Assembly: GCA_022749755.1 (NCBI GenBank)
Contig: CM040444.1
Span: 5,831,009 to 5,895,008 of the forward strand
Direction: 5' to 3'
DNA length: 64,000 nt
Origin: Azadirachta indica
Lineage: Eukaryota > Streptophyta > Magnoliopsida > Sapindales > Meliaceae
The notes under the pieces were generated by a model, which saw nothing but the letters and a program-made list of their open reading frames with translations, was not told where the DNA came from and made no database searches. Positions 13,676 through 28,030 of the stretch are shown here, one piece after another. Position 1 is the first letter of the stretch, and every line of letters starts with the position of its first letter. The position numbers and the translations under genes are program-made.

Positions 13676-13990
13676 ACCTAGATCAATGATTAAATGTTGA
13701 AATTCTCAAATTATGTTTCTTATTTCTGAGTTTCTATTAATGCACATTGATTTTAATAGTTTTATTTTGGTTTTCAATTTCTAGGTTTGGGTTTTGCAAT
13801 ATATTGATTATGTTTTTGTAATTTGCTTGACTCTATTCTCAATCTTTGGTATATTTTTATTCTTAAGATTAATTTCAGAGCTAATTTTCAAGATGCCTAT
13901 TGTTTTACAAGTGGATTTGTATGAAATTGGTAGGTTACATGTGCTGATTTGGAAGCTAATTTATAGATATGTATGAAATCGGCGAGTTAT

Positions 13991-14183
13991 TGAAGTGCAT
14001 ATGTTTTCTTTTTTTATTCCTTGTGTTGCGATTTTTATTGTTGGAGAGCATGTATTGATTTCTTTGTTCTTTGTGTTGCGATTTGTTATTGTTGAAGTGC
14101 ATGTTCTGATTTCTTTGTTCCTTATGTTGCAATTTGCCATTTTTAAAGTACATGTACTGATTTTTTTATTTCTTATGTTTGGA
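13991..14183. repeat. About 51-bp tandem repeat, nearly 4 units
   Basis: Units start near 13992, 14044, 14094 and 14145. Each has the core 'gaagtgcatgt-ctgatttc' followed by 'tttgttccttgtgttgcgat'-like sequence. Open frames on both strands here (13995-14189, 13956-14153) arise from the repeat and are not genes. The array sits between the left part of the CACTA element and the transposase remnant. Confidence 0.7.
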
Positions 14184-14553
14184 ACTTAATTTTGACTTTT
14201 ATTGACAATGTTTTATTTTTTTAGTTGTTTATTTATCGATTTGGAAGCAAAAAAAACTATTTTTGTTGTTGTTGTCAGATATATTCTTTAACATATTCAC
14301 ATTCACTTTGTATGTGTTGAATATTACTTAGCATTAGATATTGTTGTTGTAGTTGTGTTTCGTTATGATTAGGGAACACACTAGAGGTATGATATACAGT
14401 AGTTGTGGTTAGATATATATTGAAGTGTTGTTTACTTATTATTGGTTTTGATGTGATTTTTTTTTCTTTAAACTTATTAAAAAAATTTAATAAATAAAAT
14501 TAGAGCAAGTTGATATTCATTGACATAATATAATGTATAAATAAGTACCACAC

Positions 14554-17230
14554 ATGGAAAGAAATTGGATATTCGATGATAGATTTTCAGAAGAGTACGT
14601 AAAAGACGTTAATGAGTTCCTAGATTTTGTAGTGCTTAATTCAAAAAATCGTAGGTTAATTAGATGCCCATTCAATAGTTGTTGTAATATAGAACTTCAT
14701 TCATCTAAACATGTTAGCACACATTTGTTTAAAAATGATTTTATATCAATATACACTATTTGGACTAGGCACAGAGGGGTTGACCCTACTTTAAATAGTG
14801 TAAACTCCTAAGATTATTCTAATAGTCATCACTTTAGATCCAAAAATTATAATAATGTTGTAGACATGATTCAAAATACTTGCAAGCAATGTTATAAAAA
14901 TGCTAAGTATTTTAGAGAAATTCTTGAAAATGCTAAAATGCCATTATTCCCAGGTTTTAAACATTTTAAGTTATCTAGTTTAATGAAAATTTTTAATGTA
15001 AAAGGGAACTTTAGGTGGTTAGATGTGAGATTTTTGGCTTTACTGGAAGCTTTTGTAAGTATTTTACTACAAAATAACATTATGCTAAAATCAATTTATA
15101 AGGCCAAGAAAAACAATGGAAGTGTTAGGTTTAGAATATGAAAAGATAGATACATGTTCAAATAATTGCATTCTTTATAGGAAGGAATATGCAAATATGA
15201 TTAAATGCCCTAATTGTAGAGAATATAGGTGGAAGAAAAGAAAAAACGAATTTAAAAAAATTTCAAAAAGGATTTCAACCAATGTTTTATGATACTTTCC
15301 TTCTGTTCTTATGTTCAAACACATGTTCTAATCACCCAAAATAGCTGAGCAAATGATTTGATATTCAAATAAGAGAATAAAAGTTGGAAAACTTTGTCAT
15401 CCTGCAGATTCTCCAACATAGTAGTTAGTTGATAACAAATGCCTAAATTTGTACAAGAACGTAGGAATCTTAGATTTGTTCTCTGAACTGATGGGGTAAA
15501 TCCATATAGCTACTATCTATAGCAGTTGCCCAATTACAACGATGACATATAATCTTCCTTCATGATGGTTATGAAAAGAAAATTCATGGTGCTTTGATTA
15601 TTAATTTCTAGACCTAAACAACCTAATAATGATTTATATGTCTACCTAACGCCCTTAATTAAGGACATTTAAACTTTATGGCATGTTAGTGTAGAAGTCT
15701 AGGATGCATGAAAAAAAGAAACTTTTAATTTACGGGCTATTTTGTTATGGATAATTAGTGACTTTCCAACATATAATAACCTGTCCAGAAGTATCATTAA
15801 AGGGTATTTTACTTGCCCTAAATATAGGAAAACACTAATTCATGTTGGCTTAAACATAGTAGGAAAAATACATTTTTGGGTCATCGTCGGTTTCTACCAA
15901 ATAATCACCCCTTTAGAAAATTAAAAATTGTTTTTAATGGTGAACAAGAGTGAAGAAAACCTCAAAAAATTAAAAACTATTTTTAATGGTGAACAAGAGT
16001 AGGGAAAGCTTTCTAAAACTTTGAATGGGAAAGATTTTAAAAATAGTCAAAAAAATTGAAAACAAATTTAGGGAAAAGAAGAACAAAAGATGAAAGCATT
16101 TTGATGGGGATAAGGAAAAGTTATTTAAGAAAAAATCTTCTTTGACTTAGGATACTAGCAACATTTACTATTGCGTCACCAATTGAAGGTTAAATATATA
16201 GAAAAAAATGTGTCTAATAGCTCTCCATCAACTAGGCAAAACAAAGGCTGATGTTAATGTTAGGAAAGACCTTGAGGAAATGGAATTAAAGCAAAACTAG
16301 TGCTTGATGAGAAGTAAAAAAATTACCTACCACCAACCCCTTACACATCTAGCAAAATTGAAAATACAATGTTTTGTCAAATCTTGTTGGATACTAAAGT
16401 TCTTTAAGCTCATTGTTCTAACTTCAGAAATGTTTTCTCAATTGAAGATTGCTATCTTCAAGGTCTTAAATCCTATGATTGTTACACTTTGATGCAATAA
16501 TTTTACCGTCAGTAATTCGAAATTGCTTACCAAAATTTGTTCGATTCACTACAATCAGGTTATGCTTCTTGTTTAATTCATTCTTAAAAAAGTGATAGAT
16601 GTTGAGAGTTTAGACAAATTACAAAAAAAATTCGAAACATCTTGTGCTTGTTTGAACAATTTTTCTTTCCAAAGTTTTTGATATAATGATACAATTAATA
16701 ATCCACTTGTTGAAGAAGTAAGATTTTGTAGGCTAGTATATTTTACATGGATGTATCTATTTGAACGATGCATGAAGGTGTTTAAAGAATATGTTCCTAA
16801 CCGCAATCTTCCCAAGGAATGCATTGTTGAGAGTTATATTATTGAGAAATCACTTGATTTTTGTGCACAATACTTTTCAAGTAATGATGTAATTACACAT
16901 TTCATTTTGGCAATTGAAAAACCTCTAAGTACACAAAAATAAATACGGTTGATCCTCAAATGCTAGAACAAGCACATCCTTATATTTTAAAGAATAAATC
17001 TAAAATTGAACCTTATGTATTATAAATTTTCATTTTATCACATTTTCTTTTTAGTTTATTCTAATGTGCTAGCAGCAAGTACTTACAAATTAATAGTCTA
17101 AATGGTAATTTGTGTAGAGAACACATGAAATTTTTGAAAATCACATATCCAAAGCAATCAAGAAGTCATATATGGCTACAAAAAGAGCATAACCATAGTT
17201 TTAATGAATGGTTAAAAAGAAGAAGGTAAG
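14554..17230 (+). pseudogene. CACTA TNP2-type transposase, broken
   Basis: In an intact element this protein would bind the ends and catalyse transposition. The N-terminal transposase-associated domain is readable at 14554-14811 (DRFSEEYVKDVNEFLDFV, then CPFNSCCN and a W-rHRG end). It is followed at 14866-15141 by a segment like LFPGFKHFKLSSL with SIYKAKK, and near 15130-15235 by an EYEKID...ILYRKEY...CPNCREYRWKK zinc-binding stretch. DFPTYNNLS and CPKYRKTL at 15742-15924 match the TNP2 core. LPPTPYTSSK and GLKSYDCYTLMQ follow near 16325-16495, and WMYLFERCMKVFKEYV at 16751-16942. Pieces lie in different frames with stops between them, so it is non-functional. The exact end is uncertain; a final piece like HNHSFNEWLKRRR ends near 17226. 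Confidence 0.85.
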
Positions 17231-17894
17231 TTAATTTCTGCGATATTAAAATAATTTCTAATTATTTTATGTTTTTACATTTGATTTCAATTGTTACATG
17301 CTAATTTCTGTTTTCATATATGATTTTTAAATTAATCATAATGTTAAAAATGGAATGCATGTTGATTTTTATTTTTGAATTTAGAACTTAGTGGGAGATG
17401 AATGTATGAAAGTAATCAAATTATGACTTGAATTGTAGAAAATTTTCAGTGTTCAATTTATAATATTTATGTTACAGGTCAATTTTTATTACTATATTAT
17501 TAATAGTTTTAATAAATTTGACATTTGAAAAATAAATAGGGGCACAAATTTTTTTTTCAATATGTGAAATATTGATTGATACTAATATAATATCAACAAA
17601 CAACCAGTAATATCATATGAATTGAACCTATTCTGACATTGTGAATACATCATATTTTTAGATATAATGAAATTCGAAATCATAAATACCTTTTTAGTAG
17701 CATAAAAATCCTAATACTATAGCCTCAATACATTATGATACATTAGGCATATTGGACATTGATACTTTTACCGTGATACTCTATTTGGTGTCAGCAATTG
17801 TTGACTAAGGCTATTACGTTACCTGTAAGGTGTGTTAATAAAGTATATCATTGATAGTAATCTAATGTCAATGATGGCTATTTTTCTAGTAGTG

Positions 17895-18720
17895 TTGATA
17901 AGACACTAATTTAGAGGAACTGTTAATAGTCGTCAATTATGTCCTACCAAGCACAACGACAACCACAACAAGAACAATAGTAATGCATGAACTAGAAAAA
18001 TTAATTAAAGTATGGAATTTAAAGAAAGTCATTATGTATGTCTATACAAATTCAAAAGATTCCAAATATGAATTTTTATGAAATAGGGTGTAATATAGTG
18101 ATTTCAATAACTTAACATATACAAACATACATACATACATACATACGTATATACATACATATATATATGCACTTATACTATTTTATAGACTATTAGATTT
18201 ATATACTTTTAATGATTGAGATTAAATATAATATGTACATTCCTAATTTAACGTGAATTATCATGTTTCAAAAAGTTTTCCCAAACTAAGCAAAAAATTA
18301 ATTTTTCGACAAAAATACCCTAATAGCTATTAACTAAAAACTTTAAATTTTTTCATATTCATGTTTGCAAGATTTGAAGCCAATATCCTTGTGTTAAGCC
18401 CATTACTACTATCACATAAATTATAGTGATATTAATATCTATATTTTTTATAATACCTAAACTATTTTTTTATAAGTTACATTAAGAATATGTTTGTTAT
18501 TTTTTCTATTATTATTATTTTTTTATATATAAAGTTATATTATTTATTTTCATAAAAAATTTTAACGATTTTGAGAGAGTTATGTAAATATAGATAATAT
18601 TTTTAGATGATGTGCTAATATCATAACAAGAAAATATCATATCAAGAAAAAAAAATTACAATATAATATTGATGTTATTAATTTGATTTATTTACTAATT
18701 TATTGTCAAATGAGTTGACT
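17895..18720 (+). repeat. R repeat, right part, cut by a hAT-like element
   Basis: Continues the R unit broken by the CACTA element, with a (CATA)n and (TA)n tract near 18120-18170, then a second partial unit. It is itself cut at 18720 by the element at 18721-20238 and resumes at 20247. No gene is seen. Confidence 0.75.
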
Positions 18721-20238
18721 AAAGATGGCAAATGGATTGTGCTGGGTTGGCACAACTTATAAACTTAAGCCCACATGGGTTCCTGTGTTAAACCAACACG
18801 ACACGTATAGTAAAGTTGATAAGCATAGCATAGCCCATGGTGTATGCCATGCCAGCTCAATCCGTTAGAAGGCAAGATAGCATGGCCCACAAGCCCTTGC
18901 CGTGAACAGTATAAAGTTTGAACAGAAATGAACAGTGAACCATATTAATAGTAAATTACTATTATTAATACATTCTTTTACATTTTAAAAATTAAAAATT
19001 AATTTAGATGAATAAAAGTTTGTGGAATAATAAATAATTTGTTAAATTAAAAATAATAATAAATTAAACAAGCTTAAAATAATAATATATTTAATAAATA
19101 ATAAGTTTATGATATTTATTGTTTATTATTAAATTAAAATTTTGAATGAATAATTACAATTTATAATAAAATACGATAGTTAATTACATTTTGATCATAA
19201 TGTAATTAAATATTTTAAATATTCATACACATAAAATTATAAACGATAACATTTTGATTATCAGTCATATTTAGTTATAATTAGTATAACAAAAAGACAT
19301 TAACCATCATCAATGTATTATACTCTTATTTTTCCAAAAAATGTTATATGGAAAGTTATGAGTTAATTTCAAAACAATTGTTAATCGTCATTTCACAATG
19401 TTTACTTAAAAATTAGTGCAAATTTTATATAGTTGTGACAATCAAAATTAAAGATTTTATGTTTTACCCATTTAAAATTCACATTTTTTATTTTTTGGAT
19501 TTAAATTTAAGCAATTTAAAATTTACGTAAATTGTGTTAATTCTTTAATTTATTTGTAACTAAATTACTAATTAATAGAAGTCGTGGAGACATTTTTATT
19601 TATCATTTTTCAATGTTACAAATTACAAAGTATAAATTTTTACATTTAATAATTTTTACTTCATTTCATTTTATCTAAATAACAAATTACATTTAACAAT
19701 ACAAATAAATATTATAAATTACAAACTTACCAAAAAAATCCTACTAGTCTTTCTATTTTAAATAGTTTGAAATTGAAATTGAGCAAAAAGTATAATATAA
19801 TTACTATATATATTGAATATAGTTATAAAATTATAATTTAATATTTTATCCATATAAAATTAAAAAATTATAGATTTTGAGATTTAAATTAAAAAATGAA
19901 TGTAGCTTTTGTCAACCAAAATTGCATGAGCAATTAAATTTGTATTAAATTTTATTTTAATAATTTATAATTCGGTTTTATTATTTAAAATCTCTTTTTT
20001 GGTTGATGATGAACGGTAACTACTATTGACTGGGTCAATATTATTGTATACAAGCTGAATGAGCGGCTTAGCCCATGAACAATATTGACATAGCCCAGTA
20101 TGACATGATTACTGTATATGACGCGGCATAACATGTGGGCCTTTTTTTTGGGCTCAATCTATGATTAATGTTGTACTCTATCGAGCTGGGCTGGGCTATG
20201 CTATGCTCGGGCCAACTAGCCCGTTTTGCCACCACTAC
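18721..20238. mobile_element. Non-autonomous hAT-like transposon, 1.5 kb
   Basis: AGTTGACT occurs immediately on both sides (18713-18720 and 20239-20246): a perfect 8-bp target duplication typical of hAT elements. The inner ends are short imperfect inverted repeats (AAAGATGGCAAA at the left, GTGGTGGCAAA at the right in reverse complement). Subterminal GC-richer stretches (tgggttggcac..., ...gggctgggctatgc) resemble each other in reverse. The middle is very AT-rich and has no transposase. Confidence 0.85.
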
Positions 20239-20246
20239 AGTTGACT

Positions 20247-20668
20247 GTAAACTACATTATAGTTGATAAGCCACTAATATATATATATATATATTAATAA
20301 TAATTTATTAATTGCATGCTTGTGTTATTATAGTTAATGTTTTTTATCGATTAACATTAGGAGAATGATTTAAAATGCTTTTGATATAAACGCATGCAGA
20401 TAAAAGATCATGAGAAATTGTATATACATAATATTAATTAAACACATGCAGATATAAACAGCATATATATGTATATATGCATCGAAATCATTGTGAAATA
20501 AATATGTTTTAATCGCATACGCATGTGCTAATAACATTATTTATTCATATGTTATTGATGGAAACCAAAGTACCACAAACATTTAGCTAGTTATTAGTTC
20601 AAACTTGGGCCTGTCTTATTTAAGTAGGGTTGGATGTATAAGGATAGGCCTTCAAACAGTCCTAGCTA
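20247..20668 (-). other. 3' flank and 3' UTR of P2
   Basis: No separate gene. The sequence matches the region downstream of P1 (3380-3734) and P3 (42460-42820, reversed). It includes the end of an R unit, the block 'gagaatgatttaaaatg', and the UTR phrase 'cttatttaagtaggg'. Confidence 0.6.
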
Positions 20669-22123
<1,455 letters not shown>

Positions 22124-22189
22124 TGCTATTAAGTAAATTTTGAGATCGTTGAAGATTTTGATGTGCAGGAAGACATGGGGATCCTTAGT

Positions 22190-22197
22190 TATTTATA
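22190..22197 (-). promoter_or_regulatory. TATA box of P2
   Basis: TATAAATA lies 67-74 bases upstream of the P2 ATG, in the same promoter block as the other copies. The upstream region is cut at 22390 by a transposon insertion about 270 bases before the ATG. Confidence 0.7.
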
Positions 22198-22389
22198 CTA
22201 GTTAGACTGAATATAGCATGTATATATTTAATTTAATTTATTAATTAATTATATATATTATAGTTAGAATAATAATTGTCTTAATTCCTACCAAAGAACA
22301 CAGAGTGGTCAATAATTCATCAATCTTCCCTTCAAAACTCCAAATTAAGCACGTTCTTTCATGCGCATATTACTAACATGCTAAAGGTA

Positions 22390-24476
22390 GTGTTGGCAAC
22401 GGAGCGGGGACGCCAATCGCCGCCCCCGCCCCTGATTGATTCAGGTACGGGTTAGGGGCATCCCCGATTTGAGACAGATTTTAACAGGCTCTTGATTTCA
22501 ATTTTGACTCCGATTTGACTTTATACTGCAAAATATATATATATATATATATATATTTGTGTTATTCAAACCCTATACCTAGAGTAATATATATAACTAT
22601 TTTACTACTGCACCACTTTCATTTAGTTGTCAATATGTGTAAATGAAATATATATATATATATATACAATTAAAAATATTATTTTAAATTATTATTATTG
22701 ATATAAAATAATTATATAATTTAACAATAATTTTATCTTTAACAATTATTTAAATATAATTTTATCACTATTTTTTCTTTATAATTATTTGAAGGAACAA
22801 TAATTTTATTTTAATTTAAACTTAAATTCTAATATAATTTTGATTACAAGTATAATTATTTTCTTTCAAAAATAAATTTCAACAAATTTATTTGATTTTT
22901 AAACATAATTGTTATTATTCAACAGTAAGTTGATAATTTTAATATATATGGTCACTATTACAACATTACATATTTAAGATAGTTAAAAAGTATTTTAAAT
23001 AATTTTATAATACAGTTTTTTATGTAATACAAATAGTTTTCTTTTGACGTATTTTAGAATGTCATTAATTCAAGAAAATAATTTTTATTCGTATTCAAAA
23101 GTATAACAAAACAGTTTTTACCCATATTCAAAAGTATAAGAAAACATTGTTTACCCATTTTTAAAAGTATAAGAAGATATTTTTTACCCATTTTCAAAAG
23201 TATAACAAAACAATTTTAAATGAGATAGGAACATTTTGCCCTATACAGTTTTAAATGAGATAAGAATATTCGACCCTTACACTATTGGTACTTAGTTTTA
23301 AATGAGATAGAAATATTTGAATGTTTGCACTGCACCAATAGTGCAGGGATTCCAACCAGTAGGTCAAATTGAAGAATACTATTATATTTTGCAGTGTTAA
23401 TATATATATATATATATAGTATATGCAAATATTAGATTTATATTAAATGCAATCAACCCTATATTTAAATAGACATTATATATTTGTAGACTTTTTTCTT
23501 TTTAATTTTTTTTTAAAAATTTGGATAAAAAAATTATATTTGTTAATTTTGTACTAAACTAATACTTTTTTTATAAAAAATTGAATAAAAATAAAACAAA
23601 TAATTAAAAACAGTTTTCTATTGAAAACTAAATACATCATTTGATAAAACTCTTCTTCTTTTTTTTAGAGAAAAAGGAGATAGTTTAAGAATCGTTAATA
23701 GTTATTAAATTTGAATTATTGTATATTATAAAATTATTATATATAAAAATATAAAATTCTCAAAAATAAAGAGCATATTGGTAAAATTCTAACTATTACA
23801 AAAATAACACCAAAGTTAATGAAACTATAAGAATAACAAACCTTCATGCATAATGTTAACAATCATTCAAGTAATTTAAGTTGACAAAAACCATTCTTAT
23901 GTACAACTGATAACAAGTAATTGTAAGGAAGAGATAGAAAGGTGAGAGTGGCTCACTTTGGTTTTAGATCTAAGATTTTCTCTTCATATATATTTACAAA
24001 ATAATTAGTTTTTAATATGTAAAATCATCATTTCACATATTATCAAAATAATATAATAAAAATAAATGTCTAATTTTTTATAAATTAATTGTTACAAATA
24101 AAATAATTAACAATAATCATCAATCTAATTGAGACAATATATATAAAATATAGCTAATAATAATTATTAAATTTATCTTAAAGATTTTAATTTTTGATAA
24201 TTTTACAAAAAAAATATTTTGAGGACAATTATGAGATAAGTGAGGGTTGATTGATTAAAATGAAAATAATGAATCTTGTTTAATTGTTTATTAAATAATA
24301 TGCATACAATTGTAATTTAACAAAACATTTTGAAAAATTTTTGCAAGGATTTGTGGCGGGTTGAGGAAAGAGAATAATCCCCATCCTTGACTCATTTTCA
24401 ATTTGGGGATGAATAGTTTGTCCCGAACTCAATCTAAACGAGTCAACGCCTCGTGAAAATTTTTGCCATCTCCAGA
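22390..24476. mobile_element. Non-autonomous hAT-like insertion upstream of P2, 2.1 kb
   Basis: Flanked by taaaggta (22382-22389) and tataggta (24477-24484), an 8-bp duplication with one difference. The left end reads GTGTTGGCAAC followed by GC-rich sequence. The right end in reverse complement reads TCTGGAGATGGCAAA, a hAT-like TIR pairing. The P1 locus has the uninterrupted site at about 5390-5410 ('catgctgtaggtaaattaa'), which proves insertion after the duplication. The interior is AT-rich with (TA)n tracts and a minor 4-fold repeat around 'caaaagtataa' (23094-23205); no transposase. Confidence 0.8.
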
Positions 24477-24484
24477 TATAGGTA

Positions 24485-27400
24485 AATTAAAAAAATAATG
24501 TTACGGGTATAGGATAACTCGCCACATGGACCCTTTGAGGATAGTCCTCGCATCAATATGCACCTTGAATAGCCACCTATGCTAGGTATGTGTATCACCA
24601 TGAAGTAGTCACACCTTGGGCACATGGTTAATTGGGTTATAAAGGCCCACAATTTTAGGTTCCGACCTTAGTCTGAGAGAGCAAGTGATATAGAGGTCAT
24701 TCAATGTGTGGAATAAGCACTACAAAAAGAAGACATGACTTGGGAATAAAAATGACTAGTATGGTATCATCATCCTTTCATTAGAAAACGTTGTGGTTCC
24801 ATTAAAGCGATATGTAGGATGGTTTAAGTAAGACCACTAATAGGGCATTGAGCATGTTGCCAAGGTAAAGGGCGTGTTTTCTTCTTAAACAAGCCACAAA
24901 GGGCTTTATAGGAGACTGGAAAAATGTAGGATGGTTTAAGTAAGACCACTAATGGGGCATTGAGCATGTTGCCAAGATAAGGGGCGTGTTTCCTTCTTAA
25001 ATAAGCCACAAAGGGCTTTATAGGAGACTGGAAAAATGTAGGCCTTGTGATCTCTCATGGTAAGATGCGGTGGATCATGTGAGACTGCCACTAATACCCC
25101 CTGGAACACTGAATATATAAAAACCACAAGGACAAGGAAAGAGATAAGTACATTCCTTTTAAAATTTCTCAAGTTTGATATAGAAAGAAATCAAGATATT
25201 TAAGCATTGAAGGGTTTTCTTCAATGACACCACCGACCCTCATTGAATGTTTTCTAGAGATTCAAGTGTCACCTCATAGTGTAAAGTTGCCAAGGTAGCC
25301 TTATTTGAGATCGATATCGAGTAGGTAATGTATCCATTCCATAGCTGACGTGTTCCTCGTATAATGGAGAAATAGTGTAAGAATAATGTTTGTTGATTGA
25401 GACCCAACTTACGTGGCTAAAAGTAGGTTCACAAAAACATGTGGCAATAGGTGTGAGGTTTTGTCATCAATATTTAACACCTTTTGTGGAGAAGCACAGT
25501 AAAAGAGCATTTTTCCTAGATATAAGGGGAGTTTTCTTAGGACACATTTAATAGACATGTCTAGAACCTGGTAGCCACCGTAGTGAGGACAGAGGTTGGG
25601 TAGGAAATAAGCCAAGATATGAATGTTGCTTCTCGCTCGATGACATGTAACATAAGAATGAAGGACCTAGAAAACCAAATGCGAGAATTGATGAAGCAAA
25701 ATAAAGGCTTGCAACAAAAATTAAGAGAGTTACAAAAGCAGTTAAAGGAAAAAGAGGTAAAAAAATGCCTCAAAGAAAGTTAGGGCATATATTTTGGGCA
25801 ACCACACATGAAAAAGTTGTAAAATAGTAAAGGTAAAAGTTAGTACTCTATAGAACTAATCTACTCTTATCTCACAACCATAGGGTAACAATGAAGAAAA
25901 AGGCAAAGACTTGATTATACGAAATAATGTGCAAGAGAGAAGGTGCACTACAAGCTTGTACATCCATTTGGGGAGCACTGTAGCCATAGGCGGGTATGAT
26001 CTTGTGAGGTTGCCACGAGATAAGGAAGTAGTTGAAAGTATGCACGCCAGCTCATGAGTATGTGTCTACGATGATTTTGCACATAATGAAAAGGGCGAGG
26101 AAGGGTTACTAGAGTATTATAGAACTATCAAAGTAGAGACTAAAGGAAAACGAAAAGTATTTAGAGGAGATAATTGTTAGCCTGTAAGGAATTGCCTAGA
26201 GATCATGATGTTTATAAGACCTACTAGTAGTGTTAGATTCGCCCTCAATGGTAGAGATTTAATTAGCACAACCACCCTAGAATTTTATAATGCCATAGTT
26301 ATAGTCTTACACGAGATACATTGATATAGTGGCTTATATTTATATAAGGAATGGATGGGGATGCAAATAGCTATCAACGGTGTTATATGTAAGTTTTTCC
26401 CCCTAACATTATCAGGGTTGGCACGATATTAGTATGAAAAGATAAAGTCCATAAGTTTTCACTTTTTTTCTCATTTATGTATAGACTTTATAAATTGCTG
26501 CAGAGGTGCAAAGGAACTAGATAAGGACTTAAACATTAAGAGGAAAAAGAGCCAAATAAAGCTTTTATATAGTAGTTCCACAGCATTATTATACAATTCA
26601 GAATGGACAATGATTTTGTACGCTAAGGGCCTTAGTATATAACATGTGCACAAGGTGACTATGGCTGTTCTTTAGGGATTTTCTTCAAAAAGTATACACT
26701 GGGATCCACGAGAGAGCCTTAAACTTCATTGAAACAACATAAAGTGGAAAAGCTACTGATCGAGCAGGCAAAAAGGCAGAAAAGGAAAGAAAGAGAATAC
26801 CTCGCCTAATGACGTAAAAATGATGGAAGGAAAAAGAATAACTGCAATGATAAGCCATCTACTTTAAGGTTGTAACTATGGGCTCTTACAATACTATTAG
26901 GGAATGTGCCACCAAGACAACATTCTTTTCCCCTTACAATGGCATAATCGATGATGTAGATATCGGAGAAGCAAACACAATGTACGAAGTTGAAGAACTA
27001 GTGGAAGCTTCTATCTAGATATAAAAGTTTCATTGCCTTCAACTTTACAAGGCAATAGATCTTTATGGCTATAAGAGATTCAGGGTTGTTGACATAACGC
27101 AAGCTACTTGTTAGTAATATATCCTACATGAACAAGATGAAGTTTTGCAAACTTCATTGGGATTAAAGGCATAACACCTTAGAGTGTTTTGAACTAAAGG
27201 TGTAGTTAAAAGATTTGGAGCACAATATATATTTACATAAATATCTCGTAGCACTAAAAGAGACCATTAGGAGAAGAGTGCAGTGAATACAGTGGGGGCA
27301 TCACCTAAGGACAAAAGGCATGCAACGAATCATTTTAATGTCGTCGTAAGGGGACCTACATTGGCAAGGAGCTCAAATTGGTCGCGGAAGACTTATGCTT

Positions 27401-28030
27401 AAGTCGGTCCACTAGAAAGGAGTGTATAGTGGTAAGCCTTTGTTGTGCAGAGTTAAAGAAGACTAAGATGCATACCATGTTGATAATGTTTACCGATGAC
27501 TACAACATAACTCTCTTCATGACGATGCATTGGTGGTGACCATTAACATAATAAGAAAACATGCCTCCAAAACTCTAGCCATCATCAGAAGCTTAATGGA
27601 TATTCTATTTAAGCATGCACTTGATTAGTTGGATGTTAAGGGTACAATATTGAAGACACTAACACTCCACTCACAGAGTTTTCAGGTGAAAGCGTGTGGC
27701 AGTTAGGGATGGTGTTGCTTTTGTTGCTTATTATGTTGGTTGGCATAAGTGATGAAGCTTTGACTTCGATGATGAAATTTATGCTTGTGGACCAACATAA
27801 CCCTTACATACTAGAGTAATCATTCATAGTAGAAACCAAGTAGGGTTGGCAATCTTTCTCATGAGAACGGAAGCCTGTGGGGGCCAACCCATTTAGGTTA
27901 GGGATTAGGGGCAACGTTCAAGAATTTCGGGGATTTAGGTCATAGATAAGGATGAGAACCCATCCATGTTTTGAAAGCCACTTAGGGATGAGAATTATGA
28001 GTTTTCTTAACCCCATTGTCCCATTATAAA
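24485..28030 (+). mobile_element. Degenerate Ty3/gypsy internal region, copy 2
   Basis: The best preserved of three related relics. A gag-like coiled coil reads at 25636-25780 (DLENQMRELMKQNKGLQQKL). A zinc-knuckle-like gag segment with 'KFCKLHWD-RHNTLECFEL' reads near 27140-27200. The aspartic protease region reads near 27510-27660 (DDALVVTIN, then ILFKHAL). Between and within these there are many stops and frame changes. Reverse transcriptase and integrase were not found. A sequence near 27842 (gttggcaatctttctcatga) resembles a hAT terminus, so the 3' part may be a further nested piece. Confidence 0.75.
24829..25036. repeat. 113-bp tandem duplication inside gypsy relic copy 2
   Basis: The block beginning 'gtaggatggtttaagtaaga' occurs at about 24810 and again at about 24925, including the phrases 'cattgagcatgttgccaag' and 'ggctttataggagactgga'. 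The relic at 5700-5900 has only one copy, so this duplication is local. It explains the two similar minus-strand open frames here, which are not genes. Confidence 0.7.

Larger units (their letters stand above)
11579..17894 (+). mobile_element. CACTA (En/Spm) DNA transposon, 6.3 kb
   Basis: The left end reads CACTATTAGAAAAAT; the right end in reverse complement reads CACTACTAGAAAAAT, so 14 of 15 terminal bases match. The 3-bp sequence TTG is repeated on both sides (11576-11578 and 17895-17897), the target duplication expected of this superfamily. The interrupted sequence is an R repeat, which shows the insertion came after R. Inside lies a broken TNP2-type transposase read on the plus strand. 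Roughly the first 3 kb shows no transposase. The many stops say the element is no longer autonomous. Confidence 0.9.

Noticed and set aside
13956..14189. Overlapping open frames on both strands with repetitive proteins
   Set aside because: They are produced by the 51-bp tandem repeat in the CACTA element.
24824..25172. Two similar minus-strand proteins suggesting a duplicated gene
   Set aside because: They arise from a local 113-bp tandem duplication inside the gypsy relic, antisense to its gag frames.
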